The notes under the pieces were generated by a model. It was not told the origin of the DNA. It did no database searches and saw only the letters and a program-made list of their open reading frames with translations. The position numbers were made by a program, and so were the translations under genes. Shown one piece after another: positions 53,858 through 64,000 of a DNA stretch of 64,000 nt (position 1 is the first letter of the stretch; each line of letters begins with the position of its first letter). This DNA is from Dipteronia dyeriana (taxonomy: Eukaryota; Streptophyta; Magnoliopsida; Sapindales; Sapindaceae): positions 85,615,819-85,679,818 of the forward strand of contig CM065295.1 of the NCBI GenBank assembly GCA_032871835.1, given 5' to 3'.

Positions 53858-54015
53858 ATTAGTTAGTTAGTTAGTTATTCTCTCCTCATGACAAACTGAT
53901 TTTATTTATACCAGCTCCACAATTATCAACCATTATATTCACATACTTCATTTTAGTAAAAGTCTTCTTAAACTTAATCAATGACTCACAAGTCTAGTCA
54001 TAATCTTAAAAGTTC
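53441..54015. repeat. Two-copy 187-bp tandem repeat with (GTTA)n
   Basis: TCTCCTCATGACAAACTGAT occurs at 53694 and 53881, and the following text to GTCATAATCTTAAAAGT is repeated nearly unchanged, so units are about 53652-53838 and 53839-54015. Each starts with (TA)n then (GTTA)n. Confidence 0.88.
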
Positions 54016-54554
54016 AGTTCGGTCATGAGAAGGGAAAAACTATATATATATATATATATATATTCTCCTCGGTACGTACCGATATACATCGAGGAAATAT
54101 GGGAAAATAACATCAAATGAGTTTGACCTTATGGAGATAACACCAAGTTAAAAATTCTATTTTGTTTTAGCACCAAAATAAGTAATGGGATAAAAATACC
54201 CTTGACTTTTACTTTATCAACTGTTCCTCTTTCCTCTTTCCTCTTTCCTCTTTCCTCTTTCTTCTGTAAAAAAACGTAGCTTTCTCTCACTCCATCCATT
54301 CAGTCTTCATCTTGGCCTATAAACCTCTGAAAATAGTTAGTGGTGGTAAAATGGGCATGGCCGGCCCAGTCCCATGACAGATCAAGCCTGGAACAGCCCT
54401 GCCACTAGTAGGCCAGGCCAAGGCCTAGCTACGAAGCAAGCCCAGGCCCAGTGACCAAAAAAATGCCCGTCAGCCTGTGAGCCAGCCTGTAAGCCTTGCC
54501 AACATTTAAAAGAAAAAGAAAAAAACAAATTAAACAATATATATTAATATATGC
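54016..54554. other. Intergenic repeats: CTCTTTC minisatellite and hAT-like fragment
   Basis: Six CTCTTTC units lie at about 54227-54262. From about 54346, GGTGGTAAAATGGGCATGGC followed by a GGCCAGGCCAAGGCC-type GC-rich stretch resembles the end of a hAT-like miniature element; its other end was not found. No coding sequence. Confidence 0.45.
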
Positions 54555-54665
54555 ATAAATATGCAAAGTTAAACTTGTAGTGAAATGGTTAAGGTATACA
54601 ACCATTTCCTCAATAATTTTGGTTTGATTCTCACCTATAACAGTTTTACCAAAAAAAAAACCTTA
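54555..54665 (+). mobile_element. tRNA-derived SINE-like element
   Basis: Box A-like TGTAGTGAAATGGTT (54576-54590) and box B-like GGTTTGATTCTCA (54621-54633) are about 30 bases apart, followed by TTTTACC and an A-run (54651-54660). It does not fold as an intact tRNA. Confidence 0.55.
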
Positions 54666-54685
54666 TTAAATAATATATATATAGT

Positions 54686-55515
54686 TGTTGACGTCGCTTT
54701 CTTGATTGATGAGAAAGTCAACAAGATTGAATTTTAGCTGTGACCTGTCAAAGAGAAAGAGAAAGAGAAAGAGAATGTAATTTGAAGCTAGTTAGATACA
54801 AGTTTACGTGGTAAAACTCCGGTGATCGGAGAAACATCCGAAGGTGGTTGAACAAGCAACCGAGCCAAAATCCACTATCGAAATAAAGATTTACACCACT
54901 CAATCTCTTTTTTTTCTCTCTGCATGTGATTCTGTCCTTTTTTAATGAGATTATGGGTCTATTTATATATGCATAGAACCATAATCCTTGTTGTACAAGT
55001 AATGAAAGAATTCATATGTAATTATAATTGGTTACTTGTTGGAGTAGTCTTTATCTTCTTTCCTATTTCGGAGGTTGTATGAAAATCGAATGGGACTATG
55101 GTGATATAGTCCATTTAGGACTTATTTCTTTATAAATGCATAGTCTTCTTGAAGAAATAAAGTTGTTGCCTGATCTAGAACCTTTTTCCTGTTTGGTATT
55201 TTATTCTTCTGGGAACTCTTCTCAACATGGATATCTTTGCGTATTTTAGTACGACTTTTGGTTCATATGCGAGTTATGTACTGGACTTCTTTATTCGGGT
55301 TTCTTCATATTTGTCCCGAGTAAAACAAGACGTCACTTGGTACTGAGCAGTTCATGGCTTGCTGAATACTCATGTTCACACTTACTCGGGTTTTTATTCC
55401 TTAGTGTTGTTTTGAAGGGAATTTTCTGGATGCCTACTGGATGTTTCTGGCAATATTTATGGGATTGTCCACCTTGTCAGTGACGTGTACATTCGATAAA
55501 AATATACATATAACA
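54686..55515 (-). repeat. 3' LTR of the Tat-type element
   Basis: TGTTGACGTC…ATATAACA, 830 bp. Contains a short GAGAAA run at 54748-54773. Its partner would lie right of 64000. Confidence 0.78.
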
Positions 55516-56026
55516 ATACCCCCTTAAAATATTTTTACCGAGTAGGAATTTGTTCCCGGTGAAAGTATTTTAATCGACCCTTCAATCATTCATGCTAGAA
55601 TAATAATCTTTTATACAATGCCTAGCAGTAATGAAGTGTCTTAAAGGCTACCACGTAAATGTGATAGGCTCCTCCACGCGAGATTTTAATGATTACGAAG
55701 TTTTGGAGTTCTGACGGCTTGGTCAGTTCATTCATTGACACGTGTCTTTTAACCGTTGAGTTTCCTTGGTAGCATTTATGAGACGCGATTGGTGGGTTAA
55801 CCGGTGTGACGCTTTCGTCATCAAATCTTTATTTTGATTTTTTTTTCCCGTTTTTTTAGACCCTAGGGTTTCGTGTCATTGCCCATTTAAATGTTCCATT
55901 GAGGGGTTGCTCTGGTTCATTTTTATAGAAGCGAACACTCAACCCAGATTTTCTTGCGCATAAATTTATCTCAATTTTCCATCTAAGTTTTTACAGCAGG
56001 TTTCTTTATTCTAAAGTTTTGTTTTA
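55516..56026. other. Leader region upstream of the antisense ORF
   Basis: Noncoding sequence between the LTR and the plus-strand ORF. It may contain the promoter of that ORF: TTTTTATAGAAGC near 55920 is TATA-like, about 105 bases before the ATG. GC content rises here compared with the LTR. Confidence 0.4.
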
Positions 56027-58889
56027 ATGAATTCATCTTCCCGTCATCTCCTTTTTACTATAGCTTTCGAGGCGCTTGAACGCGGAGACCTTCAATTGGT
56101 TTCTTGCGTTCGTAGACTATTGGGGGAGGTCCCTCCTAATGAGCCTCCTTTTTTAGGTGTTGATGTTTCCGAGCTTTACCCCAAAATTCGTTTAGATTCT
56201 AGTTCTGAATCATCCAGTTCTGAATCATCCAGTTCTGAATCCTCTAGTTCTGAATCTATCGTTTCTGATCACAGGGTTCCTCTTCAATCCAGGATGGGAA
56301 AACATCAGAGTAAATACGAGGTCCACAAACATGGTTCGGGCAGCGATCAAATTAGGGAACAAACCGTTGATGAGAGGGACGTTGAAGCGGAGTTTAAAAC
56401 ATCACGTATCCCCTTTTCTATTGATCGCCCGAGTGGGTTTGATGCTGAGCCGAATGTGGTCGGGCCAAATGAGATCGTGAAGTACCGTGCTCGATTTAAC
56501 CTGGATGACTTAGTTGCAATGTCTTCCGCTGGTGATAGAGCCGTATGAAACCCTTTTTCGGGCATAGTGGCGATTTACGGGCCTATGCTCTGTTATGGTA
56601 TAACTCTTCCTCTTCAGCCATTTATTGCTTGGTTTCCGGCCGAAGTATGGATCGCTCCAGCCTAACTTGCCCCAAATAGCTACAAGATTCTAATGTGCAT
56701 GTGGCATATGTGAAGCCGGATGAACCTGTCACCACCTTCTCCGGATGAAATCAGGTATTTTTATACTCTAAGGCAATCTGGTCGGACAGGAACCTATTTT
56801 CTTATGTCCAATCCGCCATATTGTTGGGTCCTTGAGGGGACAAAAGTGAATCGGAGAGTTGAAACCTCTTCTGATGCAAAAAAAGGCTTTGTGTGGGGGT
56901 TTCCTTCATCAAACAAGCATTGAAAGAACAGTTGGTTCTTTACCGAAGGGAACTTGGGACTTGAGGTTACTCTCTCGGTCGGGGAGAATCAGACGGTGCT
57001 GAAGGTTCCCCATTTTTTCTATTCTCCTGACGCACGGAACAAGAAAAAACTTGACTTCTCTGATGTTGAGCTGACCAGACTTTCTCGGGTTACGGTGCGT
57101 ACTCTAGAAAAGAGGAGCAGGTTTAATCTTTTTAGCGAAAAGAATATGATATAGCTTGGCTTTTTTAGCCATATTTCAGGCTATCGCAGGCGACGTATAT
57201 TTTTTTTACCACTTTTATTGTCTGACTTGGTTCTCTTTATCGTGTTAGTGTATAACTCGGACATTGTTTGTGACGTTCAAGCTCGCCAGGTGAAATTGAT
57301 ACTTCAGGCAAGCCAAAAAGAAGCTTCTCGCCAAAGAAAAGAAGGCATTGCTCCACCTGACTCGGATGAGGAATCTGAGCAGATCCCTAAGTAAGTTCCT
57401 GAGGAGGTCATTCAACCGACCGTGGGGGAATCTAGTGGTCCGAGTGGCCCTGCTGAAACCTCTGATGGCTAAAGGTTTCCTGAGGAAGAGGGCGGGTAAG
57501 AAGATCATCTTGGTAAAGTTTCTGGTGTGCCAAAGTCCCCGATTGATGAGGTTCTTATTGAACAGTTTACTGTCGGGGATGGAGATAAAGCTGGAAAGCC
57601 TTTAGACGAACAAGTACATCCTGATCCTGGTTTCTTCGAATCTTTCCTTGATGTTGATCAGAATGATCCTGCGACTGATCTTAGCTTTCATCGTACTAGG
57701 ACTAAGAAAAAAAAGATGGTCGACTCTCCCACTTGTCATCATAAAATCCCTCGGGTGGTATCGTTTATCGAATCAAGTGATGATGATACCAAGGTTGGAA
57801 TTTCCCCACGCATTCAAGTCTAAGAGTCTACAGGAAGAGCGAAAACTTCCAGTCGGAAAAGGGATTCCTTACCTCCTAAGGCTGAAGATGTAAGGGCTGG
57901 ATCCTCAAGAGACCCCTCATATCCTTCTCCCCATGATATGTTAAGGGTGATGTCATCTGGTCGGGCTTTCATTGGGGATGATCAATGGAGTCGTTTCAGG
58001 GATGGTTCTTCAACTGATCATCTTCATAATTTTTTTAACGGCGCGTCCTATGTAAGCTCTATTCCAATTGTTTTGAGTCTTCTGCCTGTTAGATTTTTAA
58101 CTTTTTAACTTCCTTACAGATGGTGGCCGAGTTTGCTGAGTTGGTTCAGACGTAACAACATCAAGCCGATTGAATAAGGCATCTTGAAGCTCAGCTGAAG
58201 GAGAGTGAGGATAGTTGTACTCGGGTTGAAACTGCTTTTCAAATGGGGGTGAGCTCTACCCATGTGTTTGCCGACCAGTGTCTGGCTAGACAAGTAGAGG
58301 CTGAAGAGAAAGCTTCTGCAGTGGAGGAGAGAGCTTTGTCTTTCAGAACTCTTTTTCGGTTGCACAAGAGTCAATGTTAAAAGCTGAACAGGAGGCTGAG
58401 CAGGCCAAATCATCCTACGAGCAGAAAATCGAAGATCTTAAGCGTTAGGCCTTAACCGTTGAATCCCTTTCAAAAGAGGCTAGGCTGGAGCTTAAAGTTC
58501 AAGGAGTCGATCGGTTTAAAAGATCCCCAGCCTATAACGTCTTACTTCTTAGGGAATTTCAACGAGGTTTAGTTTCAACTGGTGAGTTCTTCAAAGTTAA
58601 AAATCGAACGACTGATAAGGCTCAGGCGAACTGGGAATTGTCGATTAAAAACCATATGGATCGGTCCTTGAAATCTTTTCGGATTCAAATGAAGAAGTTG
58701 AGGGCATACTGTCGAAGTCAGGGTAAAGAGCCTCACCCTATGCACTTAGAGATCCCGTCAAAATATTCTCTTTCAACTTTTTATACGAGTCAGGAAGCAG
58801 ATGTGGATGGTTCGAAGCTTGACGTTGGACCGATCCCAGGAACGGACTATAATGAGTGGATGGATGACTCAGTCGACACAATTGTCTGA
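56027..58889 (+). pseudogene. Antisense additional ORF (putative gypsy-type transposon / PF04195-like protein), broken
   Basis: 56027-56548 opens with MNSSSRHLLFTIAFEAL and contains four Ser-Ser-Ser-Glu repeats. The region 56560-57154 reads TLPLQPFIAWF, APNSYKILMCMWHM, PPSPDEIRYFYTLRQSG, KGFVWGFPSSNKH, SWFFTEGN and FDFSDVELTRL-like text, a layout matching the domain named putative gypsy type transposon (PF04195). An intron-like gap (57155-57290), an acidic middle part and a coiled-coil segment with ECESAK-type heptads (58130-58440) follow, ending with NWELSIKNHMDRSLKSF and a stop at 58887-58889. Stops and frameshifts break it. Its function is unknown. It runs opposite to gag-pol. Confidence 0.72.
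56196..56262. repeat. 18-bp repeat encoding Ser/Glu tract
   Basis: TCTAGTTCTGAATCATCC-type units in about 3.5 copies, within the antisense ORF. Confidence 0.85.
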
Positions 58890-59820
58890 CTTTCAAATGA
58901 AAGTCTCCTTCATGAGTTCGAAATGGTGCCCGACCCGAGCATCGGTAAAAGCTCCAAGTCATCTCTCTAGCTTTTGATGTATTTGTACAATTTTTGCATT
59001 TTAAAATTACAGTTGATTAATGAAAATCCCATATTTTTGCCAACTACTTTGTTCTGCCAAGTATTTTGTATCCAACTCGCTTGACTTATTGCCAGAGTAT
59101 CTTAACTTGGTCTCGCCAAGAATCTTTTTTTTTTGGCTAACTATTTCTTCGCGCCAAGTATCTTATTAAACTGACTGACTATCTGTGCCAAGTATCTTAT
59201 TAAACTGATTAACTATCTGTGTCAAGTATCTTATTAAATTGACTAACTATCTGTGCCAAGTATCTTATTAAACTGGCTAATATTACTAATTGAGCCATCG
59301 TGAAACAAGCATATTTCATACTCGGTTGCTACCCAAACATTACATCAAGGCTCATCATGATCATGTTTGAGTCCTTACACAAGTCACTGAGGACGTCTCC
59401 TTAGTTTTGTATGTACAAGGGTTTGCCGAATCGTTAAGCTTTTAAACTGCTGAACACAGCTGTGCAACTCACCGGGATTTTTCCCGACTGTGCCCCGAGC
59501 CGTTTTCTAGAATCTGGTGCATCGGGTTTGCCTTTTGGCTAAGGTCAATTGACCTTGCTTGGCTGGCGCGCTCCTTCGAGCTTCTTTCCCCATTCGGGAA
59601 TCTTACCAAATTAATGGTCCCGAGTATTCTATTTGTATGTTCTTATTATCATGCTCGTCTTTCATATGTTCTTATTATCATATGCTTTAGATTTTTGAAA
59701 TCCCGAGTTGGGTTTTATTTATAACTGGAAAATTAACAATGATTAAATTTCAAAGCTAATAACTATCCTGAATAGAATTGTCCTAACTTAAAAGGGAAAA
59801 ATTAAATTTCAAGGATAAAA
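58890..59820. other. Tat-type noncoding region with 34-bp tandem repeats
   Basis: Between the antisense ORF and the end of pol. At about 59140-59290, a 34-bp unit (GTGCCAAGTATCTTATTA plus AACTGACTAACTATCT) is repeated four times, with more diverged units upstream from 59050 (GCCAAGTATTTTG, GCCAGAGTATCTT, GCCAAGAATC). No coding sequence recognised elsewhere. Confidence 0.75.
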
Positions 59821-60802
59821 AATCTTCAAATATTGGGCGTTGCATGGTCAGGGTAAGACCCCTCCATCTGGTCGTGCAATCCAATATGCTCCATGATCGG
59901 CTACCCCTTCAATCTTGTACGGGCCTTCCCATTTGTCAGCTAAGGATCCTGCAGCTTTGTTTTTTATGTTCAGTGACACTTTTCTGAGTACCAGGTCTCC
60001 CAGTTAAAATTTCCTGATCCGAATATGAGAATTATAGTGGCGAGCCACTCTTTGCTGATATGCCATATTTCGTATTCAAGATTTCACCTTCTTTTCTTCT
60101 AACTTATCTAGACTTTGTAACAGCATATCAACATTCTGATCTTTATCGTATAGCTTGACCCTAGGTGAGGCGTACGATATTTCTACGGGGATAATAGCTT
60201 TTGTTCCAAACGCTAAAGTGAATGGAGTCTCTCAAGTAGAAGTCCTCGCGGTCATCCGATATGCCCAGAATACCTTAGGAAGTTTTTCAACCCAACTTCC
60301 TTTCTTGGCATCTAGCTTTGCTTTGAGTGTGTGCTTGATGATTTTGTTTACTGCTTCAGCTTGCCCATTTGTTTGAGGGTGGGCAGGTGTGGCGTAGTAA
60401 CTGGTAATTTGGTATTCGTTGCATAGTTGTTTGAAATTTTGATTATCAAACTGAGTGCCGTTGTCAGTGATGATAGTGCTCGGGACTCCAAATTTGTAGA
60501 GTATATTTTTCTTCACGAAATTTGTGGTATTTGCTTCGGTGATATGCACCAATGCTTCAGTTTCTGCCCACTTTGTGAAATAATCAACGGCTATTATTGC
60601 AAGCTTCGCTTCACCCCCTGTCCCTGCTGGAATTTGGGCCGATTAAGTCCAAGCTCCACATGGCAAATGACCATGGGAACATAAGGCTACTGAGTTGTTC
60701 AGGGGGTTGTCGGATATCGTTAGCGATCCTTTGGCATGCATTACAGCTTTCGGAACATCGATGTGCATCCGAGAATAAAGTGGGCCAATAATAACCTTGC
60801 AT
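59821..60802 (-). pseudogene. Tat-type integrase
   Basis: 60611-60802: MQGYYWPTLFSDAH, CNACQRIANDIRQPP and WSLDLIGP (zinc-binding HHCC end and first Asp). 60232-60552: GVPSTIITDNGTQFDN (second Asp), YYATPAHPQTNGQAEAVNK (Glu) and VEKLPKVFWAYRMT. 59850-60230 reads degenerately as the C-terminal domain (VNLDKLEEKK…, RKVSLNIKNKAAGSLADKWE, YKIEGVADHGAYWI). DDE residues are present, but frameshifts and stops separate the pieces. Confidence 0.88.
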
Positions 60803-60904
60803 GAGTATCTTGTGTGCTAAACTTTTACCCCCAGTATGGTTTCCGCATACTCCACCGTAGATTTCCTGTAGTATCTGACATGTATCCTCCTCAGATACAC
60901 AACT

Positions 60905-61606
60905 TTAGAGTGTTCGAAAAAACCCCCTTCTGTACAGTTCTCCTCCGATCAATGTGTATCTTGTTGACCGATACCTAATACGTTTGGCTTGTAGGGGATC
61001 TTCCGAGAGCACGCCTTCTTCCAGGTATCTTTTTAGCTGAGTCATCCAACCGTCTGACAGTGTTTTGATTTTTGAGATTTTAAAGTTTTTTGGCTCAGCT
61101 ATGCTCGGTTTGAGGAGATGTGCGACCGGAATAGTTTTTGGCATGATTGTGGTTGTTGCTGATGCTAGTTTGGACAAGGCATCTGCCTTTTCATTCTCCT
61201 TCCTGGGAATCTGGACAATCTTATATTCTTTGAATTTCTGAAGGAGTTGTTTTGCTATGCCATGAAAAGTTATCATACCTTCATCTCTAGCTTGGTATTC
61301 GTTTAGGACTTGGTTTACGACTACCTGCGAGTCGCTGAATATTTCGACCTCATCTACTCCGAGGGCTATGCATACTCTAAGTCCAGCTAATAGTGCCTCA
61401 TACTCGGCTTGATTATTTGTTGCTTTGAAGTCGAATCTCATGGCACACTCAACATCATCTCTTTCCGGGGTGCATACTACGATCCCTGCCCCACTGCCAT
61501 GAGTGTTTAAGGAAGCATCGACATATAATTTCCATGAGAGACTCTTGCCCAACATCTTTTTTGCTTCCATGTTTGGTTCTGTGAATTCTGCTATGAAATC
61601 TGCCAC
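60905..61606 (-). CDS. Archaeal-type RNase H domain of the Tat-type element
   Basis: An open 233-residue stretch: SWKLYVDASLNTHGSGAGIV (Asp), NNQAEYEALLAGLRVCIALG (Glu), VEIFSDSQVVVNQV (Asp) and RKENEKADALSKLASA (Asp). All acidic residues of the RNase H fold are visible. This second RNase H is the hallmark of Tat elements and is thought to help remove RNA during reverse transcription. It is the longest intact piece of the polyprotein here; it would normally be part of a polyprotein, not a separate gene. Confidence 0.88.
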   Translation of the reverse strand: MADFIAEFTEPNMEAKKMLGKSLSWKLYVDASLNTHGSGAGIVVCTPERDDVECAMRFDFKATNNQAEYEALLAGLRVCIALGVDEVEIFSDSQVVVNQVLNEYQARDEGMITFHGIAKQLLQKFKEYKIVQIPRKENEKADALSKLASATTTIMPKTIPVAHLLKPSIAEPKNFKISKIKTLSDGWMTQLKRYLEEGVLSEDPLQAKRIRYRSTRYTLIGGELYRRGFFRTL

Positions 61607-62028
61607 TGCTTAGCCTTTGAGAGATGTCTTGGGGTCGTACTGGATATCAAATTCACTCAACTCAATTGCCCATTCGGTTAGTCTTCCTGAATTTCAGACT
61701 TCTGTAAGATTTGCTTAAGTGGGCAGTCGGTGAGGACCTGGATTGTATGAGCCTGAAAGTATGGCCTCAGTTTCCTTACTGCCAAAACCAATGCTAAGGC
61801 CATTTTTTCTGCCTGTGAATACCTGGTTTAAGCTAGAAGAAGTGTATTACTGGTATAGTATACTAGCCTCTGTACTCCATCTTCTATTCTAACTAGAACT
61901 GAGCTTCCTGCTAATTCCGTAATTGATAGGTACAAGTGGAGTATTACTCTCATTCTTGGTTTTGAAAGGATGAGAGCTTGTGCTAGGTACTCTTTGATTT
62001 TTAGGAACGCCTGCTAGTATTCTTCGTT
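61607..62028 (-). pseudogene. Tat-type first RNase H domain, degraded
   Basis: Degenerate minus-strand reading includes SSVLVRIEDGVQRLVYYTSN, RYSQAEKMALALVLAVRKLR and YFQAHTIQVLTDCPLK, the gypsy RNase H following RT. Stops occur after NTLLLA and after PLK, with a frameshift near 61690. Confidence 0.75.
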
Positions 62029-63151
62029 CTACTCGAGCCCTTTTCTTTTTTTAATTACTTTTAAAAAGGGAGCATATTTATCTGTGGCTTTTGAAATAAA
62101 TCTGCCCAAGAAGGCTAGGCACCAAGTTAAGTGCTGCACTTCTTTTAACGTCCTTGGCGAGGTCATTTTCTGAAGGGCTTGGATCTTCTCAGGGTTTACT
62201 TCGATTCCCCTATAGTGAACTTGGAAACCCAGAAACCTTCCTGAAGAAACTCCAAATAGGCACGTGTTCAGGTTCAACTTAATCTGATATCTCCTCAAGA
62301 CATCGAATGTTTCCCGTAGGTCTGAAGCATACCCGTTTACCGAGATACTCTTGGTCAACATGTCATCTATGTAAACTTCTATGTTTCTTCCTATTTGACG
62401 TGTGAAGATTCTGTTAACCAGCATTTGGTATGTTGCTCCTGCATTCTTTATCCCAAAGGGCATTACTGTGTAACAGTATAAGAATGCCCTGGTCGGTTGT
62501 GAACGCCGTTTTTTTCCTCATCAACCTTATTCATCCGGATTTGGTTATACCATGAGTAGACGTCCATGAAACTGAGTAATTCGTGGCCTGATTTGGCATC
62601 AACCAGTTGGTTTATCCTTGGTAGTGGAAAACCTTCTTTCGGGCAGGCTTTATTTAGGTCCGTGAAATCTACGCACATTCTCCACTTGCCATTTTTCTTC
62701 TGGACGAAGACCACATTGGCTACCCATTTGAGGGTAGCTGAATTTCCTGATTGATTGTCTGACTTCTCTCGAGGTTGAAAGATCTTCTTTTTTGTATTAC
62801 TGGTTTTGCATTTGGGTTCACTGCCAGATGATGTGATATTACTCGGGCATCTATCCCTACAATGTCTTCATGACTCCAGGCGAACACATCTTTGTATTCT
62901 CTGAGTAGATCAATAAGGTTTAGCTTGACACTTCCTTCTAAATTGGCCCCGATTTTGATCTTCTTATCTGGTTCATCTTCCTTCAAGACTATTTCCTCTA
63001 TTGGTTCACTTTTAGACACTTTCGGCTCTTCCCTCTGATCGAACTCAAACAACAGTGATTCTTGCTCGATCTGATCTGACTGTGTTATGGTACACACTTG
63101 CTCACTATCGTCCCTGTCTTTATAAACCGAGACATTAGCTCTTCTGGCCAT
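62029..63151 (-). pseudogene. Tat-type reverse transcriptase
   Basis: 62720-63151 covers the region before RT (DLLREYKDVFAWSHEDIVGI, HHLAVNPNAKPVIQKRRSF). 62463-62714: VFVQKKNGKWRMCVDFTDLN, CPKEGFPLPRI and LLSFMDVYSWYNQIRM. A frameshift near 62490 leads to 62029-62463: MPFGIKNAGATYQMLVNRIF, VYIDDMLTKS (catalytic YIDD intact) and FLGFQVHYRGIEVNPEKIQA. A clear gypsy RT, inactivated by frameshifts only a few bases apart from an open frame. Confidence 0.9.
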
Positions 63152-63172
63152 CTCCTGTGATCCTTTGACTAC

Positions 63173-63421
63173 TCATACCCCCTGTTTAGTTGGGAATTTG
63201 ATCATCAGAGCATAGGTAGTTGTTACTACCTTAGTTTTATTCAAGAATGGTCGTCCTAACAGCGCGTTATAAGGCCAATTGTTCAGGTCTGCCACTACAA
63301 AATCGAGCAATATTGTTCTCTGACATGGTGCTACTCTGATTTTCACGGGAAGCCTTGTCGTCACGAGAGACCTGACTTCGACTCCCCTAAATCCTCTGAG
63401 CGGGTTACGGAAAGGTTGCAA
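63173..63421 (-). pseudogene. Tat-type protease, C-terminal part
   Basis: RTILLDFVVADLNNWPYNALLGRPFLNKTKVVTTTY: the second half of the aspartic protease with the LLGRPFL block. The active-site DSG should lie at about 63430-63500 and is not clear there. Confidence 0.78.
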
Positions 63422-63692
63422 ATCCTTTCGGTCTAACCTGAGTTTATCGTAGACTTCTACATTGAGATTAAAATTCTTCTAACTTCCTCGTGGCCAATTC
63501 GGGCACTAATTAAGAGGTTGTCATTCGGTCACTAATGACGAGGTTGTCATTCGGTCATACATCGACCCCATATGAGTCTGCCTCTGTGAATATTATTATA
63601 TCTCACCCTTTCTTTATTTTTTTCGGGTTCGGTTAGACGGAGTTGACATCAAAGTTCTGCCTTGCCACCACCACTTCTCGGATTTCCTGAGT

Positions 63693-63998
63693 TCATTCCC
63701 GGTTACTTCTCCCAGTTGATGGTCCTCCGAAGATTGTTTGTATTACTTCATTGGCCTCGGGACTGGCCCTCTTGTTCCAACCAGAATTATAATCGGCCTT
63801 GGTCTCTTTCTTCGTCTCTGACATCTCATCTTTCTTCAGGATTATATATTGGAGGTGTCCTTCCCGAATGAGTGTCTCTATATAGTCTCTAAGATGGTAA
63901 CATTTTGAAGTCTCATAAATGGTTTTCTTATGGAATCTACAGTATTTTGTTGTATCTCGCAGAGCAAATTGAGACTGTCGGTGTGGCTCCTTCACCAA
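63693..63998 (-). pseudogene. Tat-type gag, C-terminal zinc-binding part (continues past right edge)
   Basis: DTTKYCRFHKKTIYETSKCY followed by LRDYIETLIREGHLQYIIL is the C-x-x-H…C knuckle and adjoining helix of Tat gag proteins, where the family has YCxFHxDxGHxTxxC. The His of GH is missing here. The N-terminal gag lies beyond position 64000. Confidence 0.8.
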
Positions 63999-64000
63999 AT

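Larger units (their letters stand above)
54686..64000 (-). mobile_element. Ty3/gypsy Tat-type element, 3' LTR to gag (runs off right edge)
   Basis: Minus-strand order from the right edge: gag end, protease, RT, RNase H, a second archaeal-type RNase H, integrase, noncoding region, an antisense ORF on the plus strand, then the 3' LTR (54686-55515). The polypurine tract TTTTAAGGGGGTAT abuts the LTR (complement of about 55516-55529). The additional archaeal-type RNase H and an antisense extra ORF downstream of pol are traits described for the Tat lineage (Ogre, Retand, Grande). The 5' LTR is outside the window. Frameshifts and stops make it inactive. Confidence 0.9.

Overview
The window is nuclear DNA of a flowering plant, most likely a eudicot. 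It is AT-rich, has one intact intronless plant gene, and is otherwise filled with typical plant transposons: Ty3/gypsy elements with tRNA-Asp-like primer sites, Ty1/copia with an initiator-Met primer site, L1-type LINEs, MULEs, hAT and PIF/Harbinger elements, and tRNA-derived SINEs. I cannot name the species.

The only gene that looks functional is a berberine bridge enzyme-like (BBE-like) FAD oxidase on the minus strand (36721-38295). Its 5' part and promoter recur at the left edge (1-513) as a frameshifted copy whose remainder lies outside the window. DNA upstream of the gene is also repeated, so three paralogous blocks can be traced. Block A is 1-18.85 kb, broken up by insertions. Block B runs from 36.7 to about 41.8 kb. 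Block C is a diverged remnant at 44.3-44.56 kb. This is an old tandem BBE-like cluster overrun by transposons.

Layout. 1-513: BBE-like copy A and promoter. 514-6495: MULE-A, with 9-bp target duplications, a broken DUF1985/Ulp1-type gene, transposase remnants, a nested hAT element and arrays of a palindromic 24-bp repeat. 6596-10150: 5'-truncated LINE holding an inserted LTR plus primer-binding site. About 10.18-15.60 kb: MULE-B, with a dead MuDR-type transposase, a dead Ulp1-like gene and arrays of a roughly 21-bp GCTCG motif near both ends. 15.6-18.85 kb: rest of block A. 18.85-27.0 kb: small TIR elements, microsatellites, a PIF/Harbinger-like element and a copia-like LTR. 27017-36201: internally deleted gypsy element with both LTRs. 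36721-38295: BBE-like gene. 38.3-44.2 kb: block B with a LINE fragment, a SINE and a TIR element that carries a solo LTR. 44.3-53.4 kb: a LINE split by a nearly complete copia element (45488-50839). 53.4-54.7 kb: simple and tandem repeats and a SINE. 54686-64000: a Tat-type gypsy element on the minus strand, with an antisense additional ORF, running off the right edge.

The most noteworthy signal is in the two MULEs. Each carries Ulp1-related coding sequence together with its own periodic array of a short motif (24-bp phase in MULE-A, about 21-bp phase in MULE-B). This resembles the arrangement known from Arabidopsis VANDAL elements, where an element-encoded protein recognises short motifs clustered in its own noncoding DNA to counter silencing. 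That parallel is inference. The coordinates and periods were read directly from the sequence.
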